A stretch of 28,726 nt of DNA from the NCBI GenBank assembly GCA_946478755.1, contig CAMLDJ010000037.1:1-28726 (forward strand), written 5' to 3'. This document shows, piece after piece, positions 7,972 to 17,540 of this stretch. Position numbers and translations under genes: made by a program. The stretch comes from an uncultured Pedobacter sp. Its GTDB lineage: Bacteria; Bacteroidota; Bacteroidia; Sphingobacteriales; Sphingobacteriaceae. Each line of letters starts with the position of its first letter. The first letter of the stretch is position 1. The notes under the pieces were generated by a model. The model did no database searches. It saw only the letters and a list, made by a program, of their open reading frames with translations, and was not told the DNA's origin.

Positions 7972-10338
7972 TTATTGTTCTGAGGGTGGAGGTACCTTAG
8001 TACCCCAGCTTTCATTAGGCTGGTTCCCCATTTTGAATACCAGCTTGCCACCCTTCATCAGTTCGTCACGGTATAGCCAGCAATTATTCAGTGTAAGCCC
8101 ATTGAAGGTTGCAGACTGCACATATACGTTTTCTTTGGAGTTGTTTTCAGTCAGGATCAATAATTTTTTGTTATTGCCTAAGGTGATGTCGGCTTTATCA
8201 AACAGCGGACTACCCAGCTGTATGATGGGCCTGGAGTCGGTCAATCCCTTTACGTCGAACAAACCCAAAGCCGTCATCACGTACCACGAACCCAACTGTC
8301 CCTGATCTTCGTCCTGTCCATACCCATAGCCATGGATGGGCTCCGTACCATAAAATTCCTGTCCGATCAATCTTGTCCATTTTTGCGTCAGCCAGGGTTT
8401 GCCAGAAAAGTTAAACAACCAGCTGATGTGTAAATTGGGTTGGTTGCCCTGATTGTAAATGGAGTTGACACCGGCGAATGCGTCGATGGTTTTGCCGCCC
8501 CCAAAGGCCAGTTTTTCAGAGACGGTAAAAATGCTGTCCAGCCTCTTATTAAAATTATCTTTACCTATCGCATCTACTAATCCAGCAGGGTTATGCGGCA
8601 CATAAAAAGTATATTGTATTGCATTACCTTCCTGAAATCCTCTCCAGGGCTGATAAGGATCAAATTTGTCTACAAACTGACCTTCGGCCGTTTTCGGCTG
8701 CATCAGTTTGTTTTGAGGGTTTAGTAGTGCTCTCCAACCGTTCGCGTACTTGATCAGCTTGTGGTAATCCTCCTCTTTCCCCATCGATTTCGCCATTTGC
8801 GCTGTTGCAAACGCGCTGAAACTATATTCAAGGGTATGCGATCCGGAAAAATTAGAACCCGTAGAATCCGTCACGAAATCCCGTCCCGTTTGCTCAAAGT
8901 GCGGCACATAGCCATACTTCAGAAATGCTTTGGTATCCATTTTTCCGGAACCGAGGGGCCGATCTTTGTAATGGAGGTCATTTGCTTTGACAGCCTCATA
9001 AGCCAGATTGACGTCATAGTTTCGGATGCCTGAATTATAGGCAGCGGCCACGGCCAGGCCTACAAAATTCGTTCCTACACCCGAAACGTACTCACTGTTG
9101 GCGATTCCATCGCCAAACCAGCCTCTGTCCTTGTACAGTTGCAGCTGGGTATTAACAAAGCTACCATACCATTCAGGATAGCTCAAGGCCCAAAGTTGGG
9201 TAATGTTCCAGTATCCGCCCCAGATGGCATCCGTATTAATAAATTCCGCCTTAAGGCCTTTTTCTGCTTGGGCAGGTAGCTGTCCCACGGTGCCGCCGTG
9301 TTTAGGATAGGAACCATTGACATCACTGGCAATGCCCCTGCCTAGCAACGCATGAAACAGTCCGGTGTAAAACTTCGTTTTGTCTTGTTCATTGCTTCCT
9401 TCAACATTGATTTTGTCAAGTTCACGCGCCCAGGTTTCCTGTGCATTGATCTTTGCCTGGTCAAATGACAACCCTTTCGCTTCGGCCATGAAGTTTTCCC
9501 TGGCGTTGCTGGTTGAGGTATAGGACAAACCCGTTTTAATCTCAATGGTTTCTTTGTCAGCGGTATGATAATTCAGCACCAATCCGGCCCCTACGCCCTT
9601 TGCCAGGTTCGTATTTGGGGTGATTCCCACAGCTGTAAAGGCGGTAATGTCTGTTGGTTTCTTACTGATCTCTCCGTAAAAATACATATTAACTTTGCCT
9701 TGGGGATCGTAAATCTTAACATACTTTGGATAGGTGAAAACGTAGCCTTCAAAGTGGGTGTCGTCTATCATTTTGATGCTTGCATCTGTAACCGCACCAC
9801 TTTCGCCCTGTTGATTCCCGATGTCGAGTATGACATGGGATTGTTCACTTGCAGGAAACTGATAGCGCTGGAAGCCTACCCTTTTTGTCGCTGTAAGTTC
9901 TGCGGTAATCCCGTAGTCATCCAGCAATACTTTATAATATCCAGGTTCGGCTACCTGGTTCTTCCGGTCGAACTTAGACCGATAGCCAGTATTAGGATCT
10001 TCCAGGTCACCGGGCTTAACTTTAAGTTGCCCAACAGCAGGCATGTAACTGACACCACCCACCTGCCATTCGTGGAAATGGACAAATCCCTCTATGGAAT
10101 TTTGACGCGTATCATAGCCGACGGCCTCCCAGCCCGAAGCATTGCCGTAATGTCCGTTGGTTGAAGGTGCCAGCTTTGCCATGCCATAAGGAACTGCTGC
10201 GGGGGTATAAAAAAACCACCTGCTGTGTGCAGTACCAATGTTTGGGTCGACGTATCTGATCGCGTTTTCTTTCCTGACGTTGCAAGCTGCCAGTAATATG
10301 GACAACAGGACAATTCCGTTTCTAAAAGTAGTTCTCAT
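7972..10338 (-). CDS. GH92 alpha-mannosidase, divergent, lipoprotein
   Basis: A 788-residue protein with a lipoprotein signal (LLSILLAAC, Cys19). The start YVDPNIGT at residue 29 and the split N-terminal beta-sandwich/C-terminal (alpha/alpha)6 organisation match GH92, calcium-dependent exo-alpha-mannosidases. The general-acid motif is FQEGNAIQYTF (Glu570), the acidic cluster is GYGQDEDQGQLGSWYVMTALG (Asp676, Glu677, Asp678), and QGNQPNLHISWLFNFSGKPW (630-649) matches the substrate-site strand. Two usual motifs are changed: WGGYWNITQLW (373-383) replaces the canonical WDTFR, and HFHEWQVGG (87-95) replaces the THxSG or THQPS stretch. It probably removes side-chain mannose, but linkage preference is uncertain. 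It lies between the two GH76 genes with gaps of 33 and 15 bases. Confidence 0.88.
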   Translation of the reverse strand: MRTTFRNGIVLLSILLAACNVRKENAIRYVDPNIGTAHSRWFFYTPAAVPYGMAKLAPSTNGHYGNASGWEAVGYDTRQNSIEGFVHFHEWQVGGVSYMPAVGQLKVKPGDLEDPNTGYRSKFDRKNQVAEPGYYKVLLDDYGITAELTATKRVGFQRYQFPASEQSHVILDIGNQQGESGAVTDASIKMIDDTHFEGYVFTYPKYVKIYDPQGKVNMYFYGEISKKPTDITAFTAVGITPNTNLAKGVGAGLVLNYHTADKETIEIKTGLSYTSTSNARENFMAEAKGLSFDQAKINAQETWARELDKINVEGSNEQDKTKFYTGLFHALLGRGIASDVNGSYPKHGGTVGQLPAQAEKGLKAEFINTDAIWGGYWNITQLWALSYPEWYGSFVNTQLQLYKDRGWFGDGIANSEYVSGVGTNFVGLAVAAAYNSGIRNYDVNLAYEAVKANDLHYKDRPLGSGKMDTKAFLKYGYVPHFEQTGRDFVTDSTGSNFSGSHTLEYSFSAFATAQMAKSMGKEEDYHKLIKYANGWRALLNPQNKLMQPKTAEGQFVDKFDPYQPWRGFQEGNAIQYTFYVPHNPAGLVDAIGKDNFNKRLDSIFTVSEKLAFGGGKTIDAFAGVNSIYNQGNQPNLHISWLFNFSGKPWLTQKWTRLIGQEFYGTEPIHGYGYGQDEDQGQLGSWYVMTALGLFDVKGLTDSRPIIQLGSPLFDKADITLGNNKKLLILTENNSKENVYVQSATFNGLTLNNCWLYRDELMKGGKLVFKMGNQPNESWGTKVPPPSEQ

Positions 10339-10371
10339 AGTATATCATTTGCCTGCCGGCATGGTTTAATT

Positions 10372-11574
10372 TTATTTATATTTTGACAACATGACCTGCA
10401 GCCTTTGCATCCAGGCCTGGTCTACCCCTTCGTAATTGCTGTACTTTCCGGAGCCATCAAGGCTCGCAAACTGCAGGTATCCCTGATTCGCCGGATTGCG
10501 CAAGACGGTGTTGATCGCATCCAGGTTACCTTTCGCATAATTCAGCCAGCTAGGATTTTTATCTGCTTCATGCAGCTTTATCATCGCCTGAGTACCCCAA
10601 CCGCACCAGGCAGGGTTGATCCTCCGATCGGCCGTATTAAATATGTATACATTGTGCTGAGCATCCCACAACACACGGTTCATGGCCTGCCCAAGCGTTT
10701 GGGCCCTGGCTAAATAGCTATTGTCGTTCATGGCTTGGGCATACAGTAAAAATGCCTCCACCATAATCGCGTTGTCGTAGGTGAAGATAATGTTATTTCG
10801 CTGACCATTCTCCTCAAACTGCCAGACATACAAGCCGCTGGCGCTGTCGTACATTTTGCTGTTTAGCCATGCATTTACGGATACCGCCCAGTCATGGTAA
10901 ACATTTTCGCCTGTAATTTTATACAGTTTCGAAAAAAGCTGTAGCGCCAGCCCATTGGTTTGCGTAGGCTTTACCTTCTTTTCGGTATTCCACCAAAAGC
11001 CACCACCATGAACATTGTCAAACAAACCACTTTTTATTAACCAGTTGGCACATTGCCTGGCTTTAGCAAGGTAGGCTTCTTTATCAGTACCGGTAGTTAC
11101 CTCATACGCCTCCAAATAAACCATGCCACTCAAGGAGTTGTCATCGACATATTTAGTGCCCGACGATCCGCTGCCATCCAGACGTGCAAATGCAAAATAG
11201 CCGCCATTGGGATCGCTCTTATCCCACATGTTGTCCATCCATTTAAAAGTTTGGTTCATGCTTCCCAGGTACGACGCGTCGCCACTGGCTACCATTGCAG
11301 CATCGGCATAGATCTGGCTTACATTATACCATTCAAAAGCGCTGTTCGGGTCTGTGGTTGTATTCACACGATAGCTTTTGTAAGCGGTAAGCAAATTACC
11401 CACAATAAACCTGTTCGTTTCCTTTGCCCTGGTCAGGTAGGAAGATTCCCCTGGATCCGTACCCCCTCCCGGAGGGGGTACAACAGGAGGAGTTACGGGA
11501 CCAGTAGTTTCTTTTCCGCATGCCATTAATAGCGCCAGCAATGCCATGTATACATATAGGTATTTTCTCATCAT
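10372..11574 (-). CDS. GH76 endo-alpha-1,6-mannanase, surface lipoprotein
   Basis: A 400-residue protein. A short signal ends in the lipobox LMAC (Cys19), followed by a Thr/Pro/Gly linker (about residues 24-44, VPPPGGGTDPG), then the GH76 barrel. The catalytic aspartate pair is Asp144-Asp145 in KYVDDNSLSGMVYLEAY; also visible are YFAFARLDG (126-134), GGGFWWNTEKKVKPTQTNGLALQL and FTYDNAIMVEAFLLYA. The lipid anchor plus a flexible linker suggest display on the cell surface, where it would cut the mannan backbone before import. It begins three bases after the SusE-like stop (TAA, GGT, ATG, ATG); the second ATG is equally possible. The linker DNA forms an unusual inverted repeat (11459-11481). 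Confidence 0.92.
   Translation of the reverse strand: MMRKYLYVYMALLALLMACGKETTGPVTPPVVPPPGGGTDPGESSYLTRAKETNRFIVGNLLTAYKSYRVNTTTDPNSAFEWYNVSQIYADAAMVASGDASYLGSMNQTFKWMDNMWDKSDPNGGYFAFARLDGSGSSGTKYVDDNSLSGMVYLEAYEVTTGTDKEAYLAKARQCANWLIKSGLFDNVHGGGFWWNTEKKVKPTQTNGLALQLFSKLYKITGENVYHDWAVSVNAWLNSKMYDSASGLYVWQFEENGQRNNIIFTYDNAIMVEAFLLYAQAMNDNSYLARAQTLGQAMNRVLWDAQHNVYIFNTADRRINPAWCGWGTQAMIKLHEADKNPSWLNYAKGNLDAINTVLRNPANQGYLQFASLDGSGKYSNYEGVDQAWMQRLQVMLSKYK
11459..11481. repeat. GC-rich inverted repeat inside the GH76 linker codons
   Basis: Two perfect 11-base arms, GTACCCCCTCC and GGAGGGGGTAC, around one central C. In the mRNA it could form a stable hairpin about 95-115 nt into the GH76 frame. It encodes VPPPGGGT; because proline (CCN) and glycine (GGN) codons are complementary, a Pro-Gly block makes such symmetry easy by chance. 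Confidence 0.75.
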
Positions 11575-11577
11575 ACC

Positions 11578-12696
11578 TTATTTTACAGTAACCACATGCG
11601 TATACGCGGCTTCTGGTTTAAGAAACAGTTGGACTTTTACATTTTTGTGATCTGCCGATGGGTCAAATTTGTAGGTGTTAGCCCATTGGTCGTTCGTAAC
11701 AGGAAGCAGGAAGAAATATGAGGGTGCCTGCCCGGCAGGTGGACCGTTGTCGGGACGAGAACTTCCCATAAACTGCAAGCCTGCAGCCGTGTGCAATACA
11801 AACTTATAACGTTCATCTCTTCCCCAGGAGAACTGGAAGAACTCGATCGGGATATTTTCCGCTTCCCAGGTACTATTGCCTGCGTAATTCAACTGTCCGA
11901 TCTCTGAATTGTAAGCAGACATCCACAGGCCTACCGACTGGATTTCCACCATAGTGGTTGTCGCCACGTTGAAGTCAAAGGTCAGGCGGTAATTTTTTGC
12001 CGCATTTACGATTACCGGTGTGCTGCCTTCTTTGATCAGGCCATTTTCTATATAATACGTCTTACCGCCGGCAGTTGGTTTATCCGTCAGGACATAATCT
12101 CCGGCTTTTAGTGAGGTGTAGATCTCAAAGACTCCCTCTTCACTCATTTTAAGTTTCAGCGCTTTGGTCACATCAGCGCCACCTTCAGTTGCCGTCCCGG
12201 TGAGGTACATTTCCGCAGGGATTTCAGCAAAACCGGCCGGCCTGGTAATTTGAATGATCCGGGACTCGGAACCATGCTGAACATTGGTGCCTTTTGATGC
12301 CAGCACCGTCCATTTCAATTTTCCGGACGATGAGGCGGCAATACCGGCCATGTTGGCAATCTTGTTCAGGTCCTTATGGGTGATGTTGATGTTAGTTTCT
12401 ATACCCCCACCGTTTGACAGCATTTTAAAGACAGGTTTACTAAAATCACCACCCTCCTTATCAAATGCCACTTCATACAATATGTGGCCGCCATCTTCAG
12501 CTGTAGAAGCATTCCATTTGAACTCAACCGATGAAGGGGTAGCGGGCGCCAGTACCACCGCAGACTGATCTGCCGGTAAACTTAAACTGCCCATAGCGGT
12601 CAGGTTTTGATCTAATGCCCGTACATCTTTCTTACAAGATGCGATTGAAATTGTGATTAGCCCTAATGCAAAACCCAATCTGATAAAATTTCTCAT
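11578..12696 (-). CDS. SusE-like outer-membrane glycan-binding lipoprotein
   Basis: The frame is open from 12825, but the ATG at 12694-12696 is the likely start: it begins a clean lipoprotein signal (MRNFIRLGFALGLITISIASC, Cys21, then KKD), and the longer frame would overlap susD by 101 bases without a signal. This gives 372 residues. The first part (about 30-150) looks like a SusE-type beta-sandwich: LSLPADQSAVVLAP, SVEFKWNAS, then KLKWTVLASKG. The second part (about 155-372) has AEMYLTGTATEGG and WMSAYNSEIGQL, resembling the binding modules at the end of SusE/SusF proteins. It lies between SusD and GH76 and probably binds mannan on the surface. Assignment rests on position and fold-like motifs, not on a catalytic signature. 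Confidence 0.82.
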   Translation of the reverse strand: MRNFIRLGFALGLITISIASCKKDVRALDQNLTAMGSLSLPADQSAVVLAPATPSSVEFKWNASTAEDGGHILYEVAFDKEGGDFSKPVFKMLSNGGGIETNINITHKDLNKIANMAGIAASSSGKLKWTVLASKGTNVQHGSESRIIQITRPAGFAEIPAEMYLTGTATEGGADVTKALKLKMSEEGVFEIYTSLKAGDYVLTDKPTAGGKTYYIENGLIKEGSTPVIVNAAKNYRLTFDFNVATTTMVEIQSVGLWMSAYNSEIGQLNYAGNSTWEAENIPIEFFQFSWGRDERYKFVLHTAAGLQFMGSSRPDNGPPAGQAPSYFFLLPVTNDQWANTYKFDPSADHKNVKVQLFLKPEAAYTHVVTVK

Positions 12697-12724
12697 TTTC
12701 TTAGTTTTTTTGGTTCGCTGATAA

Positions 12725-14344
12725 TTAGTAATCCTCGTTTTGGGAAAGATTAGGATTAAGTCCTCTTTCTGCCGCAGGGATTGGCCACAAATAATCCCTG
12801 GAAGTAAATGTCCTTCTTTGCACACGGATATAGCCGTTATCTACGGAGGGATCTCCGAATTTGGCGCCATGTACAAAGCCGTTCATCACCGTTTCGGCAA
12901 TCTTCCATCTGCGGATATCGTCGGTTCTTAAACCCTCCATGGCAAATTCAGTCCGTCTTTCGCGACGAATGATATTGGTCAAATCAGCAGTGCCAGGAAA
13001 ATTTAAGGCAGCCGGGTCGGTAAAGCCTGCCCGCTGACGCAGTAGCCGGATAGTATTGTTCCATACTGTTTCATCGAACTGGTTCAATGCCTGTTTGGCT
13101 TCAGCGTAGGTCAGCAATACTTCAGCATATCTCAGCAGGTGTATGTTGGCGCCAGAAGTAAATGAGCTTAATGCAATGGGATCAAAATATTTCCTCCAGT
13201 AATATCCGGTTGGTGAGGAAGCCTGCGACGCAGGATTGTACTCATCCGGGGCTGAAGCATCAGGATCTGTCCCTGGTTTGATGTAAATCACTTTAGTTGA
13301 GCCATTCGGATTTACCCAATTGTATCCATCATACACCACAGTGGCTGTCAGGCGGGGATCACGGTTGATGTATGGGGTGGCTTCTACGTAACCTGACCCG
13401 GCTTCATTAATTCCCTTGCCATTCAGGGTGATATAATCATTCACCAATTCTTGTGTGGGAGCCATCCCACTGACCCGGCCACCCACTGAGCGGGGTGCAA
13501 AGTCAAAAAACTCATTCCATGTCCGTACAGAAGGCACATACTGTAAAGATAAGATGGCCTCGTTGTTACTTTTATTGACAGTCGGGTTGCTAAAAAGATC
13601 AGGGTAACTACTTGCCAGACTGTACTGCCCATAAGTAGATTGGTTGTTCATCAGCTTTTCACAGACGGCCACAACTTCAGGCATGCGATTGCCCTCATAT
13701 AGTAACACACGCGCCTCTAATGCAAGCGCTGCACCTTTCGTAATACGGCCATTCTCGCTTGCAGGAATCTGATCCTTTGAGGGCAGCACGGCAGCGGCAG
13801 CTTCCAGTTCATCTATTATAAATTTAATAACCGTTGCTTTCGGGCTACGCGCAATCCCCTTGGCCTCATCGGGCGACAAGTCTTTATCGATCAAAGGTAC
13901 ATCACCATACCACTTGGTCAGGTTAAAATGCGCAAAGGCACGAATAAAACGATTTTCAGCTTTCAGTCGCGCGATGATATCAGCCGATAAGGTGGTATTC
14001 TGGTCAACATTAGCCAGAAAAAGGTTGCATGATTTGATCGCGCTGTAATAATAAGCCCAGTCATTCAAAAATTTGGCCTGCGAAGCAGTAGCATTCCCAC
14101 TCGCGATGAGGGCATAATCGCCCGATGAGCTATAGGCGTTATCAGAGGTTGCTTCATTGTAAAAGAATAGATTACTGTTATACATCAAGCTGTAATTGTT
14201 GTTCAGCGCGTTGTACACGTTAGCGTCTTCTTTCCAAAAAGTCTGATCAGAAAACCTGTCGGTCGGCGAAAGGTCCAGTTTTTTACATCCCATTGCCGCC
14301 GTAGCTACCAGGAATAGTAAAAGAAGTTTATTTATCAATTTCAT
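12725..14344 (-). CDS. SusD/RagB-family alpha-mannan-binding lipoprotein
   Basis: From the ATG at 14342-14344 this gives 539 residues; an upstream in-frame ATG at 14360-14362 would add MFKRTN. The later start gives a typical lipoprotein signal (MKLINKLLLLFLVATAAMGC, then KKLDLSPTDRF). The SusD core is clear: FIRAFAHFNLTKWYGDVPLI (about 135-155), LRYAEVLLTYAEAKQALNQF (about 405-425) and the C-terminal ERRTEFAMEGLRTDDIRRW. It follows the susC stop directly. It binds glycan on the surface and closes over the SusC pore; mannan is inferred from the GH76 and GH92 genes of the same operon. A GGAAA lies just before the upstream ATG, so that start cannot be excluded. Confidence 0.94.
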   Translation of the reverse strand: MKLINKLLLLFLVATAAMGCKKLDLSPTDRFSDQTFWKEDANVYNALNNNYSLMYNSNLFFYNEATSDNAYSSSGDYALIASGNATASQAKFLNDWAYYYSAIKSCNLFLANVDQNTTLSADIIARLKAENRFIRAFAHFNLTKWYGDVPLIDKDLSPDEAKGIARSPKATVIKFIIDELEAAAAVLPSKDQIPASENGRITKGAALALEARVLLYEGNRMPEVVAVCEKLMNNQSTYGQYSLASSYPDLFSNPTVNKSNNEAILSLQYVPSVRTWNEFFDFAPRSVGGRVSGMAPTQELVNDYITLNGKGINEAGSGYVEATPYINRDPRLTATVVYDGYNWVNPNGSTKVIYIKPGTDPDASAPDEYNPASQASSPTGYYWRKYFDPIALSSFTSGANIHLLRYAEVLLTYAEAKQALNQFDETVWNNTIRLLRQRAGFTDPAALNFPGTADLTNIIRRERRTEFAMEGLRTDDIRRWKIAETVMNGFVHGAKFGDPSVDNGYIRVQRRTFTSRDYLWPIPAAERGLNPNLSQNEDY

Positions 14345-14367
14345 GTTGGTACGTTTAAACATTTTCC

Positions 14368-17300
14368 TTAAAAAGTAATATCTATACCTGCTCCGTAAAA
14401 TACGGGTAGCGGATAACTGCGTGCGCTATTGGAACTGGAGCCCACACTCACGTTGTTGCCGAATTCCGTAGTTTCAGGATCAATAAATTTTAATTTGCTT
14501 AATGTGAACAGGTTCTGTCCAATCAATGATACCCTCAACCTTTCCATGCCGGCTTTTTTGCTGATGCTTACAGGAAAGGTGTAACCAATATTGATGTTTT
14601 TTATCCTGGCATAAGCAGCATTGTATTTATACAAGTCAGATCCCGTGCGCCAGTTATTGGTGTTTGACGCCGAGCCGATCGCAGCCAGTCTTGGATATCT
14701 GGCATTAGGATTTGCCGGTGTCCAGAGGTCAGTCATGTGGTCGTACAAGGTAGCGCCATAATTGTAGTGGAAGGGTTCTACCAGTTCACCACGGAGGAAT
14801 GCATCTCTTTTACCCACTCCCTGGATAAACATCTGAAAGTCGAAGTTCTTATAGTTCAGTCGGTAAGTAAAACCGAACGTATAACGCGGAAATGGATTTC
14901 CTAAAATGGTTTTATCCTGATCATTAATTGCACCGTCATTGTTCCGATCCTTAAATTTCAAATCTCCGGGACCAACTTCAGTACCTGTGGGTCTTGGGTA
15001 GTTTGCCACATCATCAGCATTTTGGAAAAAGCCATCGGTTTGATAGCCATAATACTGCGTTATCGGCTCACCAACTCTTCTGATCAATTGAAATACATCC
15101 TGATTAATGATCTGCTCGGTTGTACCTCCTGTTAAGGTTAACAGCTTATTTTTACTGTCAGCCACGTTCACACTGAAGCTATGCGCTACCGGGCCGGTTT
15201 CAAGGTTATAGGTTACTGTGGCTTCCCAACCCCGGTTTCGGACCTTCGCCACATTATAATCCGGAAGACCCGCACCAAATAAGCGTGGGACATCATAGCG
15301 TGGCTGCAAGATGTCACGCGTTACTTTGTTGAAGTAATCAAACGATGCAGTCAGGCTATTGTCGAGGAAGCTAAGATCAAGGCCGAAGTTAAGTGTTGCC
15401 GCTTTTTCCCAGGTCAGGTCTTGATTGCTCAGGGTAAATCCTGCACCACCTACTGATTGGTTGTTGAAGCCATAGGCGCTCGGATAGTTAAAGTAGGTCG
15501 TCTGATATTGGTAAGAGCCCACATTCTGATTTCCCAGAATACCATACGTTGCCCTCACTTTTGCATTGTTGATGATGTTTTTATAGGGTTGCATAAAGGA
15601 CTCTTCCGATAGCAGCCAGCCCAGGTTTACAGATGGAAAAACACTCGCCCTGTTACCTTTTGCAAACTTTGAAGAAGCATCGTAACGCACTGTAGCTTCA
15701 AACAGGTACCTGTTTTTATAGGCGTAGTTTACTCGGGTAAACAACGAATTCAGGCTGGTTTGATCATTAGCGATACTATTATAAGAGTTGACTGGGTCGA
15801 CTAAAGTACCAGTTGTTGAGCTGCCAAAAAACGGATCTGTTAAGGTCTTTTGCAACTGGAAGCCCTTCGTACTGAAGTTCTCATTTGAAGCACCTAATAA
15901 TCCCTTAAAGGTATGGTCATTGATGGTTTTATTGTATTCCAATAACAATTGGGTATTCAAAAGAAGCGATTTATTGTTGTTGTCGAAAACGGTCAGGTCA
16001 TCTCCATAAACTCCGGATGGAACGTAGGTCACTTTGGTACGACGGAAGAAGTTCCCGTTGTTGGCGATGGTTCCACCAAAGATACCGGTTAATTTCAGGT
16101 CTTTGGTGATGTTGATCTGTCCGTTAAAGTTTCCAAAAATTTCATCGTTATCTGCCTGGTTAAACCCTCCTTTTTCCAGTACACCGTACTCGTTGTATTG
16201 TGATGCAACGGAGTTGGTGAGGTAGTTGCCATCTGCATCTTTCCAGTTAAAATTTAGCGGCACGCGGTTGGCATCAGCAAAAATGTTGTTGTCGCCCACA
16301 CTGTTGGTTTTATTGCGGGTTTTGGTGTAGTTCAATATCATATTGAGCCGTAGTATACCCATTTGCACGGTCTGGTTAAAACGCACATTGTATTTAGAAT
16401 AGCCAAAGTCGGCGCCAGAGCCGCCATTACCGATCAAGTTACTTTTTTGATCCTGATAACCGGCGGATAAGTAATAGGAATTGGTTTCACCACCACCGCT
16501 AATGCTGACGTTATGTGATTGTTGGGGAGCGTTTTTTAACAAATGCTCTACGTCCCAGGTACCATTACCCTGATTTTGTAGATCCTGGATTTGGTCGGGT
16601 GTATAGACGGGAGGTAATCCCGAGTTGATGAGAGATTGGTTCTTGTAATAGGCATTGTCCCAGGCACTCACTTTATGCACCAGAACCCGCGGATCCTGGA
16701 AGCCAAAGCTACCGCTGTATTTGAAAGATGGCTTTTGATTCATCTGGCCGCTTTTGGTGGTTACCAATAACACACCGTTCGCAGCACGTGAACCGTAAAT
16801 GGCGGCGGATCCTGCATCTTTTAATACGGAAACGCTGGCAATGTCATTGGGATTCAAAGTGTTGAGATTTCCACCAATGATCCCATCGATCACAATCAGG
16901 GGATCATTGTTCCCGAGGGTACCTACCCCCCTGATATTGATGCTCACATTGCTGCCCGGATTTAGCTGGCTCTGCTGGATGATTAAGTTTGGTGCCTCAC
17001 CCTGCAATGCCTGAATGGTATTGAGTACCGGTTTGTTTTCGATATTCCGGGCACTGATCTGGCTTACTGCACCAGTCAGACTAACGCGTTTTTGCGTACC
17101 ATAGCCCACAATAACCACATCACTAAGCTCTCTGCTCTCGGGAAGCAGGTTAACGTTGATCTCCGTTTTTCCTGCAATTGCAATCACCTGTCTGATGTAT
17201 CCGATGTAGCTAAAGTTAAGGCTTCTGCCGGAATAGGCATCAGGAATACTTAATCTGTAGGCACCATTGTTATCCGTCACTGTTCCAATACTGGTTCCCG

Positions 17301-17517
17301 AAATACTGATACTTACCCCCGGTATTGGCTGTTTATTTTCATCTAGAACACGTCCGGTCACGACGATATCAGCAAGATTTATTTCCCTCGCTTTTACAAA
17401 GGGCGCTGCGACTGCAGCATCAGTGCTAAGCATGATAGCACAGACCGCCATGGTTAACAGCGGTCGGACATTCGCCCATTTGATTTTTTTTAGTTTCTGT
17501 AATAATCTCCGTTTCAT
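14368..17517 (-). CDS. SusC/RagA-family TonB-dependent transporter of the mannan operon
   Basis: A 1049-residue protein with a long basic n-region before the signal hydrophobic core (about residues 18-38, LLTMAVCAIMLSTDAAVAAP). A carboxypeptidase-regulatory-like domain follows (about 52-130, VTGRVLDENKQPIPGVSIS), then the TonB-box/plug region (about 132-255: ELSDVVIVGYGTQKRVSLTGAV, VIDGIIGGNLNTLNPNDI, VLKDAGSAAIYGSRAANGVLLVTT) and the barrel up to FYGAGIDITF. No STN domain is present, so control does not run through a SusC-coupled anti-sigma factor. Only 23 bases separate it from the MFS stop, so it has no evident promoter of its own, unlike most susC genes. With SusD and the SusE-like protein it forms the outer-membrane uptake complex. 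Confidence 0.96.
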   Translation of the reverse strand: MKRRLLQKLKKIKWANVRPLLTMAVCAIMLSTDAAVAAPFVKAREINLADIVVTGRVLDENKQPIPGVSISISGTSIGTVTDNNGAYRLSIPDAYSGRSLNFSYIGYIRQVIAIAGKTEINVNLLPESRELSDVVIVGYGTQKRVSLTGAVSQISARNIENKPVLNTIQALQGEAPNLIIQQSQLNPGSNVSINIRGVGTLGNNDPLIVIDGIIGGNLNTLNPNDIASVSVLKDAGSAAIYGSRAANGVLLVTTKSGQMNQKPSFKYSGSFGFQDPRVLVHKVSAWDNAYYKNQSLINSGLPPVYTPDQIQDLQNQGNGTWDVEHLLKNAPQQSHNVSISGGGETNSYYLSAGYQDQKSNLIGNGGSGADFGYSKYNVRFNQTVQMGILRLNMILNYTKTRNKTNSVGDNNIFADANRVPLNFNWKDADGNYLTNSVASQYNEYGVLEKGGFNQADNDEIFGNFNGQINITKDLKLTGIFGGTIANNGNFFRRTKVTYVPSGVYGDDLTVFDNNNKSLLLNTQLLLEYNKTINDHTFKGLLGASNENFSTKGFQLQKTLTDPFFGSSTTGTLVDPVNSYNSIANDQTSLNSLFTRVNYAYKNRYLFEATVRYDASSKFAKGNRASVFPSVNLGWLLSEESFMQPYKNIINNAKVRATYGILGNQNVGSYQYQTTYFNYPSAYGFNNQSVGGAGFTLSNQDLTWEKAATLNFGLDLSFLDNSLTASFDYFNKVTRDILQPRYDVPRLFGAGLPDYNVAKVRNRGWEATVTYNLETGPVAHSFSVNVADSKNKLLTLTGGTTEQIINQDVFQLIRRVGEPITQYYGYQTDGFFQNADDVANYPRPTGTEVGPGDLKFKDRNNDGAINDQDKTILGNPFPRYTFGFTYRLNYKNFDFQMFIQGVGKRDAFLRGELVEPFHYNYGATLYDHMTDLWTPANPNARYPRLAAIGSASNTNNWRTGSDLYKYNAAYARIKNINIGYTFPVSISKKAGMERLRVSLIGQNLFTLSKLKFIDPETTEFGNNVSVGSSSNSARSYPLPVFYGAGIDITF

Positions 17518-17540
17518 ACGATTTATTTTTAGGTTTTTGG

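Noticed and set aside
9565..10164. Plus-strand open frame of 199 codons within GH92
   Set aside because: It is antisense to conserved GH92 sequence and has no start context or known motif.
12697..12825. Longer SusE-like start at 12825
   Set aside because: It would overlap susD heavily and hide the lipoprotein signal that begins at 12696.
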